DNA of 64,000 nt from Datura wrightii. Lineage: Eukaryota > Streptophyta > Magnoliopsida > Solanales > Solanaceae. Below, piece after piece: positions 46,200-55,864 of this stretch. A model generated the notes under the pieces. It saw only the letters and a list, made by a program, of their open reading frames with translations, did no database searches and was not told the origin of the DNA. The stretch is from positions 153,328,501 to 153,392,500 of the forward strand of contig JASDFA010000010.1 in assembly GCA_035772735.1 (NCBI GenBank). Reading direction: 5' to 3'. The stretch's first letter is position 1, and the number at the start of each line of letters is the position of its first letter. A program made the translations under genes and the position numbers.

Positions 46200-46608
46200 A
46201 GTCAAGCTAGGTTGTGGACACTGGTGCCGCATCTCACATGATATCAAGGAAGGATTTTTTTCTCATATATAGTCCAGGTCATTTTGAAATCTTGAGTATG
46301 AGTAATGAGACGGTATCTAGGGTGGCTGGTATTGATACAATTTATTTAAAAACTAATATTGGAACTAAACTAGTTTTGAATAATGTAAAACATGCACCTA
46401 ATGTTCGTTTGCACTTAATCTCTGTTGGTGTTCTGGATGATGAGGGGTATATTAGTACCAATGGTGGTGGAAAATGGAAACTAAGGGTTCCTTGATTGTG
46501 GCTTTTAATAAGCGTTGTGGTCTATACTGGGCTCGAATTCTACTTGTGTCGATATGGTAAATACAGTTGAAAGTGATAACTCTTCAGTGTTATGGCATAA
46601 GAGGCTTA
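46200..46608 (+). pseudogene. element V: protease and pre-integrase start
   Basis: VVDTGAASHMISRKDFF (about 46208-46260) is the copia protease active site with intact D-T-G. It is followed by the typical LNNVKHAPNVRLHLISVG block. Near 46590 the frame reads LWHKRL, the start of the pre-integrase zinc finger, and is then cut by element W. It resumes at 52688 with SHISEKGI. Confidence 0.85.
46605..46608. repeat. TSD of element W, left copy (CTTA)
   Basis: CTTA precedes the LTR start TGTCACGGG. CTTA also follows the other LTR at 52684-52687, and removing W plus one copy restores the WHKRL/SHIS coding junction. Confidence 0.75.
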
Positions 46609-47249
46609 TGTCACGGGCTTAGTTTTTCAAAGGCCGTGGGGACAGCTTAAGTTGGCTAACTTCTACTCAAGCTTCAGTCCTCTTGTTGCTTATGAGGCAC
46701 AAAATGTGCTAAGGATCGGATGGCAAGTTAAAGGCAAGAAGTAAAGCAAGGAAGACAAGATGTTGAGGCCAAAGAGCCCTTTTTACTCCACTAAGTATTA
46801 ACAAATCTGAAAGTGTGAAGATTGGAAGCTAATTACAATGGCTGCCCCTTGAGGCCTATTTATACTACATACAAGTCCCTACACTACGTGCCAAATGGCT
46901 GTGTCAATGTGGCTGAAGTAGGAAAGTCAGGCATGCTGGCATAATTGGTGTGGCAGGCAGTGTCAGGCAGTTGTCAGGCGGCTGTGGCAGGCAATGTCAG
47001 GCACGCTATGTCAGTCCTGCAGGCAGAGTCAGGCATGCTGCGTCAGGCGTGCAGGCAGGCCATGTCAGGCGCGCAGGCATGCTTTTGCAGGCGTGTCAGA
47101 CATGCGTTTTGGGCAGCTCCAAGGTGCTGTGTTACCCTGCCTTTGGCTCTTGCTATGGGCAGCTTGTTGGTCTGAATACTTGGGCTCGGCTCAGCCGTTG
47201 AGTTGGAAAAATGCGGCAAATTTAATGGATTTGCTGGCGGGGCGGTACA
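46609..47249 (-). repeat. element W 3' LTR
   Basis: Plus strand starts TGTCACGGGCTTAG and ends GGGCGGTACA. It contains a dense cluster of TCAGGC/GCAGGC motifs (46925-47105). A TATA-like site (minus, CTATTTATACTACATAC on plus near 46856-46872) is present. Confidence 0.88.
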
Positions 47250-48128
47250 CTCTCCCCCACCTGAGTTGGCGACGACCGCGGCGCCATACATCTGCAAGTA
47301 CTTGTGGACCTCATCCTTAAACTGCCACAAGTCTTCGAATTTTTCCCACGAGGCCTCTTCCGGTGACTGTCCCTTCCAGTGCACAAGAAATTGGGAACTT
47401 GAGTTGCCCCAACCTTTGCCCCAAATCAGCTGGTGGTCAAGAATAGCCTCAATCTGTTTTTCAGTGGCTGCTGGAGTGATAAAAATCTGTTGACGACCCG
47501 TCCAGCCCCATTCCACGTCTTTCTTGTCCTCATGATATGGTTTTAGTTGACTGGCATGGAAGACTGGATATATTTTCAAGTGAGGCGGCATGTTTAGCTT
47601 GTAAGAAATCTTGCCCACCTTGGCAACAATCTCAAACGGACCCTCATAATGCCTAATAAGATTCTGGTTGGCTCCACGCAGGGACTTAAACTGTCGCGGG
47701 TTAAGTTTGACCATCACCTTGTCCCCAATCTGGTAGTGCACTGGCCGACGCTTCCTATCGGCGAACTTTTTCATTTTTCGGGCTGCCTTGTCCAAGTAGG
47801 ACCTTGCCATATCTACCTGTTCTTCCCACGCCTTGGCCAAGTGATAGGCATCGGGATTCCGCAGTCCGGCATTGACAGGCAAGGATTGTGGGGTATTAGG
47901 CTGCTGTCCTGTTGCAAGTTCGAATGGGCTCTTACCTGTGGCTTCACTTCTCTGCAAATTGTATGAGAATTGGGCTGTATCAAGCAGCTTTGCCCAATCC
48001 TTCTGGTTGGCGCTGACAAAGTGCCTCAGATAGCACTCAAGAAGGCAGTTAACCCGCTCCGTTTGGCCATCAGTCTGCGGGTGAAAGCTGGTGGAGAAGT
48101 GCAATTCAGACCCCAGTAGTTTGAACAA
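47043..48128 (-). pseudogene. element W: integrase C-terminal part and chromodomain
   Basis: Minus-strand frame of 361 codons. It starts within the integrase core (HFSTSFHPQTDGQTERVN), continues with the GPFEIVAKVGKISYKLNMP and HPVFHASQLKP-like block (YPVFHASQLKPYHE), and then has a chromodomain (FLVHWKGQSPEEASWEKFED, about 47370-47440). Chromodomains steer integration to particular chromatin. The frame runs through the polypurine tract and about 200 bp into the 3' LTR before stopping at 47043. Its start is separated from the upstream pol by a TGA near 48133. Confidence 0.9.
47250..47265 (-). promoter_or_regulatory. element W polypurine tract
   Basis: The minus strand reads CAGGTGGGGGAGAG directly before the LTR start TGTACCGCC. 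It lies inside the open reading frame. Confidence 0.8.
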
Positions 48129-48134
48129 TTCTTT

Positions 48135-48884
48135 TCAGAAAGCTCCTGTGAATCGGGGGTCTCGATCGCTGATGATGTGCTTCGGCACTCCCCAATACTT
48201 GACTACATCCCGCAAGAATAGCCTTGCTGCCTCCTGGGATTTACAACTAGCTGTGGCTGCCGTGAAAGTAGCGTATTTGGAAAATCTATCCACCACAACC
48301 ATGATAGTGCCAAACCCCTCGGAATTTGGCAAGCATGTGATGAAGTCCATGGTGACGCTGTCCCATGGTCGTTCAGCTACAGGCAGTGGCTGTAGTAACC
48401 CATCCGGTACCTTGCTTTAGGTCTTGTCTTGCTGGCATATGAGGCAGGTGCGGACATAACTTCCAACGTCGTCCCGCATGTGCGGCGAGTAGTACGCTGC
48501 CTCCAGCAGCGCCAAAGTCCTCTTCTGTCCCGGATGCCCTGCCCAGGCAGTATCATGTCCCTCCTTAATTAGGAGGCACCTCAAATTGGCCCACTTCGGC
48601 ACATAGACCTGCCTACCGGTAGTATACAGCAGGCCCTCTTCTTCCTAAAACTTCTTTGTTTTGCCTTGACTGGCCAAGGCAAGAAGCTGCTTTGCCACTG
48701 GATCGTGCTGCATTCCCTCCTTGATTGTGCCCAAAATGCTGCTGCTGTTTGTGCTAACAAGGGGTGCCAAGACTGCCTTCCGGCTTAGGGCATCTACAAC
48801 AACATTAGTTCGATCTGGCTTATATTCCAAGGTGAAGTCAAATTCAGCCAAAAAATCTTGCCAACGGGCCTGCTTGGGTGTCAA
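48135..48884 (-). pseudogene. element W: RNase H end and integrase N-terminal part
   Basis: Frames at 48884-48645 (DFTLEYKPDRTNVVVDALSR), 48602-48417 (zinc finger HPGQKRTLALLEAAYYSPHM...CLICQQDK) and 48350-48135 (DFITCLPNSEGFGTIMVVVDRFSKYA, SDRDPRFTG). They are separated by single stops near 48645, 48417 and 48133. The Asp residues of the DDE core are visible. Confidence 0.88.
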
Positions 48885-48896
48885 CTTCGGTTGTGA

Positions 48897-51131
48897 CTAA
48901 AAATAGCTTGTGGCCACGTTGTCAGTCTTGACGGTGAAGTGGGAGCCCAGCAAATAGTGACGCCAAGTCTTTAGACAGTGGACTATGGCCGTCATCTCTT
49001 TCTCATGGACAGTGTACAGCCGTTCTGCTTCGTTCAGCTTTCGACTCTCGAAAGCAATAGGGTGGCCCTCTTGCATCAGGACGCCACCAATAGCATAATC
49101 CGACGCGTCTGCATGGACCTCAAAAGCTTTGCTGAAGTCGGGCAGAGAAACGACTGGTTCCTTTGTGATGGCAGTTTTTAGCTCCTCAAAAGCCTCTTGG
49201 CATGAACTGTCCCATTTCCATTCCCGGCCCTTCTTCAATAGATCGGTGAGAGGTGCAGCTATTTTTGAGTAACCTGTAATGAACCGCCGGTAATAGTTGG
49301 TGAGACCAAGAAATGATCGAAGTTCGGTTACTCGGGTTGGTGCCTCCCAGTCCCTTATCGCATCCACCTTATCGTGGTCCATTCTGATTTCTTCCTGCAA
49401 GATGGTGTGGCCAAGAAATTGCACGCAGGGCTGAGCGAATGTACACTTGTCCCTCTTGACGTACAGTTCGTTTTCCCTCAATACTTGGAAAACCTGTCGG
49501 AGGTGCTCTACATGCTCCTCCATGCTGTTGCTGTAAACCACAATGTCGTCAAGATAAATGACCACAAACCTGTCTAAGAAGGGATGGAATATCCGGTTCA
49601 TGAGAGTGCAGAAAGTGGCAGGGGCATTAGTAAGTCCGAACGGCATGACAAGCCATTTGAAGGCCCCATATCGAGTGACGCAGGTGGTCTTTGGCTCGTC
49701 TCCCTCGGCGATGCGGACCTGATAGTAGCCCTTCCTCAGGTCCATTTTCGAGAAGACCTTGGCCTGCCCCAAGCGGTCAAATAAGTCTGCAATCAAGGGT
49801 ATCAGATACTTGTTTTTCACTGTCACCTTATTGAGAGCCCGGTAGTCGATGCACAGCCGCAATGTCCCTTCTTTCTTCTTCTGGAACATTATCGGGGCGC
49901 CAAAAGGTGCCTTGGAGGGACGAATATGCCTTGCCTCTAGAAGTTCAGTCAGCTGCCTCCTCAACTCTTCCAGCTCTGAGGGTGCCATGTGGTAGGGGGA
50001 CATGGCAGGTGGCTTGGCTCCTGGAATTAGCTCGATCTGGTGGTCAACCTTCCGGCGGGGAGGCAGACTCTTTGGGAGTTCTGTCGGCATGATGTCCTCG
50101 TGCTCTGTTAGGACATGTTGAATGCATACTGGGATAGGTTCTGCCTCAGGGCTTGCTGGTACTTCCACAACAGTGGCAAGGAAGGTTGGCTCTCCTTTCT
50201 TGAATCCCTTGCACAGTTGCATGGCTGACAATTGCATGCCTTTTTGGGGCACACGGACTAGCGGCACTATGCAGGAGCCTCCTTGGTCGCTGATGTGCAG
50301 CTGGTTGAGATGGGGTGAAATGAAGGCATTTATTTCGTACCAGAAATCTAACCCCAGCATGATGTCGAACACGTCCATGGGTTCCACAGTGAAGTTGGTC
50401 CTGCCATGCCAAGCTCCTAGAGAAATGAGAACATTGGGAGCAAATCCGTTTACCTGAGTGGGGAGGACATTGACCGTTTTCAGCAGTGTGTCGCTAGAGA
50501 TGAAAGTGAGCTCCAGCTCCCTAGCCTTCGCCTCCGTCACGAAATTGTGAGTTGCTCCAGTGTCCACCATGATGCGGACCGGCTTGCTGTTCACCCAAGC
50601 GTCTATGAATAAGGATTCCCGTGGCCTCACACGAGGCGGCTGGGCTGATATGGCGGCAAGGGTCATGTGGTTGAACAAGGTCATGTGATTGAACAAGCCC
50701 AATGCCTTGTCTTTTCCTTGGGCAGCTCTGCCCCCTTGTTCCTTCCGTCCGCTGGTCTCGGCCATGGCTGGCGGACATGTGTGAGCTGATTGCTTGTCTG
50801 CTGCTGTCATGGCCCCAAGTCTTCCTAACTTCGGGCAGTTTCTGTACATGTGAGAGGATTCCCCACACAAATAAGACCCGTCACGGTGGTTGACTCCCTT
50901 CTTCTGCTCCTCATAGTCTTTGCGGAATTGAGATGATTGGTTGCGGTCGCCTTTGCCGTCACGACCCCGATTGGCGGTAGACTTGCCTCTGTCCCTCTCT
51001 CCTCGTTCTGCCTTGGTAGCAACCTGCCGTCGAGCGCCCTCTTTAGCCCTGGTGCTTTCTGAGCGGAAATCTGTCAAAGACTCGGCTGCTACAATGGCCT
51101 CATCTACGTCTTTGACTTGGCGCCGGTGCAA
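48897..51131 (-). pseudogene. element W: gag C terminus, protease, RT and RNase H
   Basis: 744 open codons on the minus strand. A basic linker leads to a zinc knuckle in which the first Cys reads Ser (SYLCGESSHMYRNC). Protease IMVDTGATHNFV, RT with YLDDIVVYS (about 49545-49572) and RNase H with VHADASDYAIGGVLMQ follow. The frame ends at a TAG (CAG expected) near 48894, just inside RNase H (TDNVATSYF). A single nonsense change separates it from the next frame, so the enzyme order is otherwise complete. Confidence 0.92.
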
Positions 51132-52031
51132 CTCTTATTTGGCCCAATTCTGGAGGCCATCCAAGAAATAGAACAACAAATCTTCACTGGTCAAATTCGG
51201 TATTTGGAGGGTGATCTTGGTGAATTCTTTCACATATTCACAGATGGTAGAATTTTGCTTGAGTTCCCTCAATTTCCGACGGGCCTCATGCACAACATTT
51301 TGCGGGTAAAACTACCGTTTGAGCTCCTCCTTGAACTGCGCCCAGTCGGCTATAACACAAGATCCTCGGTCTATGTCTGCCTTCTTTCGCCGCCACCATA
51401 ACATGGCAGTATCGGTCAGGTACATGGCCGCTGTCCGAACCTTGGCAGATTCGCTTTCAATGCCAACATTCTCGAAGTAGCTTTCCAGTTGCCAAATGAA
51501 GTTTTCAACGTCTTGAGCACTACGTTCACCTTTGAACTCCTTGGGATTAGGAGCGTCTATACGGGTCTCCCGCACTGTGGCTGGTCCGGCGCCTCCCCCG
51601 ACGCCTTTAGCCGCCTCTACTTGCTGCCTAAGGGTGTCAACCTGCCCCTGCAGCACGGCCAGAGCCTCCATGAGCCTCTGCTCTAGGCTTGTCAGCCCCT
51701 CCTTGTGCTCCTCTTCCTGCTCCAAGATGTTGTCTTTTACTTCATCTAGCCCCTCAAGGGCTACATTCTCAAGAGAAGAGAAGTTTCCTTCAAGAACCTC
51801 TATACGTCGGTTCAAGGCCGCCATGCCAGCTTCGGCATGAGTGACTCGTTCGTTGAGCTGGCCAGTGCCCGAACCTTCAGCTTCCTCATGTGTAAGTCCT
51901 TCACTGATTGGTGCAACGGAGGGATCCCTTCCCCGGCTCTTGTCCCTCCGGCTAGACTTGGACTTCTTTTGGGGCTCGATGCCCTGGTTGTCTCCTAGAA
52001 ATGCAGCTACTTCTTTTTCGCGGTTTGCCAT
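51132..52031 (-). pseudogene. element W: gag N-terminal part
   Basis: ATG at 52031 shortly after the PBS. Lys/Ser-rich start, then a long coiled-coil-like region (about residues 65-145), then the gag domain (ENFIWQLESYFENVG, TAAMYLTDTAMLWWRRK). TAG near 51310 and a stop near 51133 interrupt what should be one polyprotein with the downstream frame. Confidence 0.88.
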
Positions 52032-52038
52032 TAGCGAT

Positions 52039-52050
52039 GCTCTGATACCA
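52039..52050 (-). promoter_or_regulatory. element W primer binding site
   Basis: GCTCTGATACCA on plus, that is TGGTATCAGAGC on minus, 3 bp from the 5' LTR; a perfect initiator tRNA-Met complement. Confidence 0.93.
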
Positions 52051-52053
52051 CTT

Positions 52054-52683
52054 TGTCACGGGCTTAGTTTTTCAAAGGCCATGGGGACAGCTTAAGTTGG
52101 CTAACTTCTACTCAAGCTTCAGTCCTCTTGTTGCTTATGAGGCACAAAATGTGCTAAGGATCGGATGGCAAGTTAAAGGCAAGAAGTAAAGCAAGGAAGA
52201 CAAGATGTTGAGGCCAAAGAGCCCTTTTTACTCCACTAAGTATTAACAAATCTGAAAGTGTGAAGATTGGAAGCTGATTACAATGGCTGCCCCTTGAGGC
52301 CTATTTATACTACATACAAGTCCCTACACTACGTGCCAAATGGTTGTGTCAATGTGGCTGAAGCAGGCAAGTCAGGCATGCTGGCATGATTGGTGTGGCA
52401 GGCAGTGTCAGGCGGCTGTGGCAGGCAATGTCAGGCACGCTATGTCAGTCCTGCAGGCAGAGTCAGGCATGCTGCGTCACGCGTGCAGGCAAGCCATGTC
52501 AGGCGCGCAGGCATGCTTTTGCAGGCGTGTCAGGCATGCGTTTTGGGCAGCTCCAAGGTGTTGTGTTGCCCTGCCTTTGGCTCTTGCTATGGGCAGCTTG
52601 TTGGTCTGAATACTTGGGCTCGGCTCATCCGTTGAGTTGGAAAAATGCGGAAAATTTAATGGATTTACTGGTGGGGCGGTACA
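52054..52683 (-). repeat. element W 5' LTR
   Basis: Plus strand starts TGTCACGGGCTTAG and ends GGGCGGTACA. It is nearly identical to 46609-47249; a small length difference comes from the TCAGGC-rich part. Confidence 0.9.
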
Positions 52684-53305
52684 CTTAGCCACATTAGTGA
52701 GAAAGGAATTAATGTTCTCGCCAAGAAAAAAATTTTGTCAGATTTTGAAAGTGCTAAATTAGAAAAATGTGAGCACTGCTTGGCTGGAAAATAAAATAGA
52801 GTTTCATTCAAGTTTCATTCTCCTTCAAGAAAGACAGAGTTGCTTGAGTTGGTGTCTTCAAATTTATGTGGTCTATAGAAAACAAAGACTTTGGATGGTG
52901 CACTCTATGTTGTTACTTTCATTGGTGACTGCTCAAGAAAACCTTGAGTCTATGTTTTAAAGACTAAAGACCAAGTATTAGGTATCTTTAAGCAGTTTCA
53001 GGTTTCAGTTGAGTAAGAAACAGGAAAGAAGCTGAAATATATTCTTACTAATAACGGTGATAAATATTGTGAACCGTTTGACAAATACTGCAAGCAACAG
53101 GGTATCAAACATCAAAAGACTGCTCCTAAGACTCCTCAACATAATGGGCCGGCAGAGAGGATGAACAGGACGTTGATGGAAAGAGTTAGATGTTTGCTTT
53201 CTGAAGTAAAGTTGTTGAACTTCTTTTAGGGTGAGGCTTTATTGACCGTTGTTCTGTTGTTGCTTTGCAAAGTGATGCTCCAAATAGAATTTGATATGGC
53301 AAGGA
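52684..53305 (+). pseudogene. element V: integrase remnant
   Basis: Resumes with SHISEKGINVLAKKK and a zinc-finger Cys (CEHC), then the integrase core (CGL, LDGALYVVTFIGDCSRK, NNGDKYCEPFDKYCKQQGIKHQKT, PQHNGPAERMNRT). Stops and frameshifts are frequent. Coding ends near 53232, and the 3' LTR starts at 53306 without RT, RNase H or a polypurine tract in between. Confidence 0.85.
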
Positions 53306-53889
53306 TGTTTGAGGGAGATGATTTCTTCCTTACGGCAAGATTTCAAAGATAGAGCAGGCTGATGTTTTTCTTCCTTTTTGACAAGATTTCAAAGATATGA
53401 CAATGCCTATAAATTTTCCATCCAGCTAAATAGCAATTTGGACTTCTATTTCTTTGGTGATGATGTCATCGGTGATGTCAATAGCAACATTCAACTACTA
53501 TAAATGGAGAGTTTCGATTCATTTGTATATACACAAAATCTCAGATAAATATATTTGAATATTAGAACAGAGAGAGCGAGGTATACCATAGATTGTGTAA
53601 TAAAATAGAGTGTGAAGAAAAATAGAATGTAAGCGATATTTTGGTAAGGTGAAAAATCAAAAGAGGGTTATTTCTTTTATTAAGTAAGTAGTGGTCTTTG
53701 TAGCATTTTACTCAGGCCTACACAGTGTAAAATTTCTTGCTATAGTGATGGTAGTTGCTCCTCTTGACCCGTGATTTTTTTTCTTATTCAAAAGGGTTTT
53801 CACGTAAAATTTTTGGTGTTATTATTTTTCTATTTTATCTCTATTATTTGACTTTGACTATTTTTATTGTTACTCTGCATTTCCCAACA
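53306..53889 (+). repeat. element V 3' LTR
   Basis: Starts TGTTTGAGGGAGATG and ends TTCCCAACA. It aligns along its length with 44712-45294. Confidence 0.85.
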
Positions 53890-55450
53890 ATTTGCTGAAT
53901 ACTTCGCAGCTCGTAAATTTCCCCTTTTTTCTGAATTTCAAAAGCCATTTGCAGCTGTGGATTTTAATGTATTGATGGAAAAGGCCACACAAATATAACA
54001 ACAGATCACATTCTACGATAACAGTTAAAGGTCTACTAAGAGTTTCAAGTTTTATGCGTGGATGGAATTAATAAATTTTTATTTTTTTTCTATGAATTGG
54101 TTTAAGTTGTCTGTAACTTGATACTTTTGAGAAATAAATAGATTTTTGGAATGAAACGAAGTCATGAGATGTTTGAGTTTGTGTGTTTGTGTGTGTGTGT
54201 GTTTTAACAACCTCTTTAGATCATTAATCATGTTCTATAAACAGGTAGAATAGTATAACATGCTCTATATGCACAAAGTAGTAAAACAATATGACTATTA
54301 ACAAAGTTGTTTTCCTTGCTCTCCTCCTTTTGTAATTGGTAAGCCATTTCACTAATTCTTAAACTACAATACATTGAAATATACGTCCTATATATACATA
54401 CACTTCTTCCTGATTTTTGTTCACCCAGCTTAAATTTTCAGAGAGGCATCATCACAAGTTGTGTTCTTTTCTTGATATATACTAAACTAAAAGTGATACT
54501 TTGTTATTGCTTTGATTAAATGACGAAATTGGATATAACTCAGGGCATAACATGACTATTATTCTTTAATTTACCCGCACCAAGCATTTGCATCAAATCA
54601 ATGAAGGTAAGTCATTTGTCTTTTACATACACATTTATCACTACACAATGATTTATTGTCACTTAAAACTTTTTAACAATTATGATTAATTTTATTAGTT
54701 TGGTGTAAACATTTGAAGTAGGTAAGTATTTTTAGTGTGGAAGTTTAATTCATAACATGGTTGTGCATTTGTACTGGAACTGATCATTACTTGGAAGGCT
54801 ACTAAATATTTACTATGTAATAAGGCCTGAGGTTATATGCTCCTCAGGTGATCTGTACTGTGTGACATTACTTGACTAAGCTTTTCCAAGAGCTAAAAAA
54901 GTTGCAATAATCTTATCCATTACTGAGTGAAGCTTCACATCATAGTTAAGACTTCTTCTATGCTAGTTGTGATCAATTGTCACACCTGTCATGATCCTCC
55001 TCCTTCATCTCCACTTGAGATCGACAATCATTACTTGTGACGCTCACATTGGCAGAGTTACTAAGAGATGACAAATATAACAATTTTGGTTGGATGAGCT
55101 TGCTTACCTTGTCGGTCTCAAGTCCGTATAAAAGAAAAAGGTTGTAGTAAGCTGACAACCAACATAAAATTAGTTAATCTTATGATGTATTCTCCAAATA
55201 CGTACAGATACAAAGATATGAAAAATACAATAAAAGATGTGGTGAGCATCAAGCAGAAAACAAAAGGAATATACATTTGAATTTACACTAAACATCAAGA
55301 CTACCCCACAACACATAGGCAGATTCAGTCACAAAGAAGCTAGCTACCTGCAACTTTGAGGTGTTGCATACAAACTGTGATAAAGATAATGAGCGGCATA
55401 GAGCGTGGCTACATAGAGTGAAGGATGATCAGTTGAATACTCTACTGCTG
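53890..55450. other. intergenic region downstream of MYB-CC gene
   Basis: AT-rich, with a short GT-rich microsatellite near 54175-54201. A TATA-like CTATATATACATACAC occurs near 54390 on plus, followed by an ATGAAG|GTAAGT donor-like site near 54602, but no exon chain could be supported. A minus-strand frame at 54973-55158 is listed separately. Confidence 0.5.
54973..55158 (-). CDS. hypothetical minus-strand frame, 61 codons
   Basis: Translation is compositionally protein-like (contains GLETDKVSKLIQPKLLYLSSL and an acidic C terminus SQVEMKEEDHDRC) and ends in TGA. An AAG|GTAAGC donor-like sequence lies inside it, so it may be spliced or a decayed gene end. No family was recognised. It lies 700 bp beyond the stop of the MYB-CC gene on the same strand and shares no visible exon with it. 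Confidence 0.15.
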   Translation of the reverse strand: MSAYYNLFLLYGLETDKVSKLIQPKLLYLSSLSNSANVSVTSNDCRSQVEMKEEDHDRCDN

Positions 55451-55451
55451 T

Positions 55452-55457
55452 ATTTAT
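55452..55457 (-). terminator. candidate polyadenylation signal of MYB-CC gene
   Basis: AATAAA on the minus strand about 410 bp after the stop codon at 55865. It is the first exact match I saw in that direction; plant signals are loose, so the real site may differ. Confidence 0.3.
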
Positions 55458-55864
55458 TAAGGCAAAAATTACTTATTATACATTGAACACCGTGAAATTC
55501 CCGACTTTGTCACTGATCCCGCAGCAATGACATAATATTACCACCGGCATATCATTAGCAGTCCCACATCATTGGCATTGACATAAGCTGTGCAGACAGA
55601 CTGCAGACTTTCAATTAAAAAAAAATAAAAAAAAATAAAAACTAGCGGAATGCAGAACCTTCGATATAAGAAGAATAAAAACAGCCCCTATATTTCATAA
55701 AGATATGGTTTAGCCCCTGGAGATAAAAGAGCAACTTAAACCTACTACATTAAAGACCAAGCGGTATCTGTGACCAAATGAGTAATATATATATTCAAAG
55801 GTTACACAATTAGATGAACTGAAGTCATGTTGCACAAGCAGCATGCTGGGCATCGAATAACTAA

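Larger units (their letters stand above)
46609..52683 (-). mobile_element. element W: chromodomain-bearing Ty3/gypsy retrotransposon
   Basis: Minus-strand element of 6.08 kb with LTRs of 641 bp (46609-47249) and 630 bp (52054-52683), a perfect PBS, gag, protease, RT, RNase H, integrase, chromodomain and polypurine tract. It is nested in the copia element V. A classical chromodomain places it in the chromoviruses, and overall pol style suggests Galadriel-like, but the clade needs phylogeny. A few stops, mostly Gln codons turned into stops, are the only coding damage seen. The LTRs are very similar, so it is a fairly young insertion. Confidence 0.9.
44712..53889 (+). mobile_element. element V: decayed Tork/Tnt1-like Ty1/copia retrotransposon (interrupted)
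   Basis: LTRs of 583 bp (44712-45294) and 584 bp (53306-53889) in direct orientation, a PBS, gag, protease and an integrase start. Element W is nested at 46609-52683. The region after the integrase core jumps directly to the 3' LTR, so RT, RNase H and the polypurine tract are deleted. The flanks (GCCCA and ATTTG) do not match, so no target duplication is visible. Clade placement is by overall gag and protease style. Confidence 0.8.

Noticed and set aside
46945..47320. Cys/Gln/Ala-rich ORFs on the plus strand of the W LTR
   Set aside because: They are products of the TCAGGC array in three frames and are antisense to the element.
44712..53889. V and W as parts of a single element
   Set aside because: W has its own LTRs, PBS and CTTA target duplication, has opposite orientation and belongs to gypsy, while V is copia.
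54602..54611. ATGAAG followed by a GTAAGT donor as a start exon
   Set aside because: A lone start and donor without a supported next exon; such matches are expected by chance.
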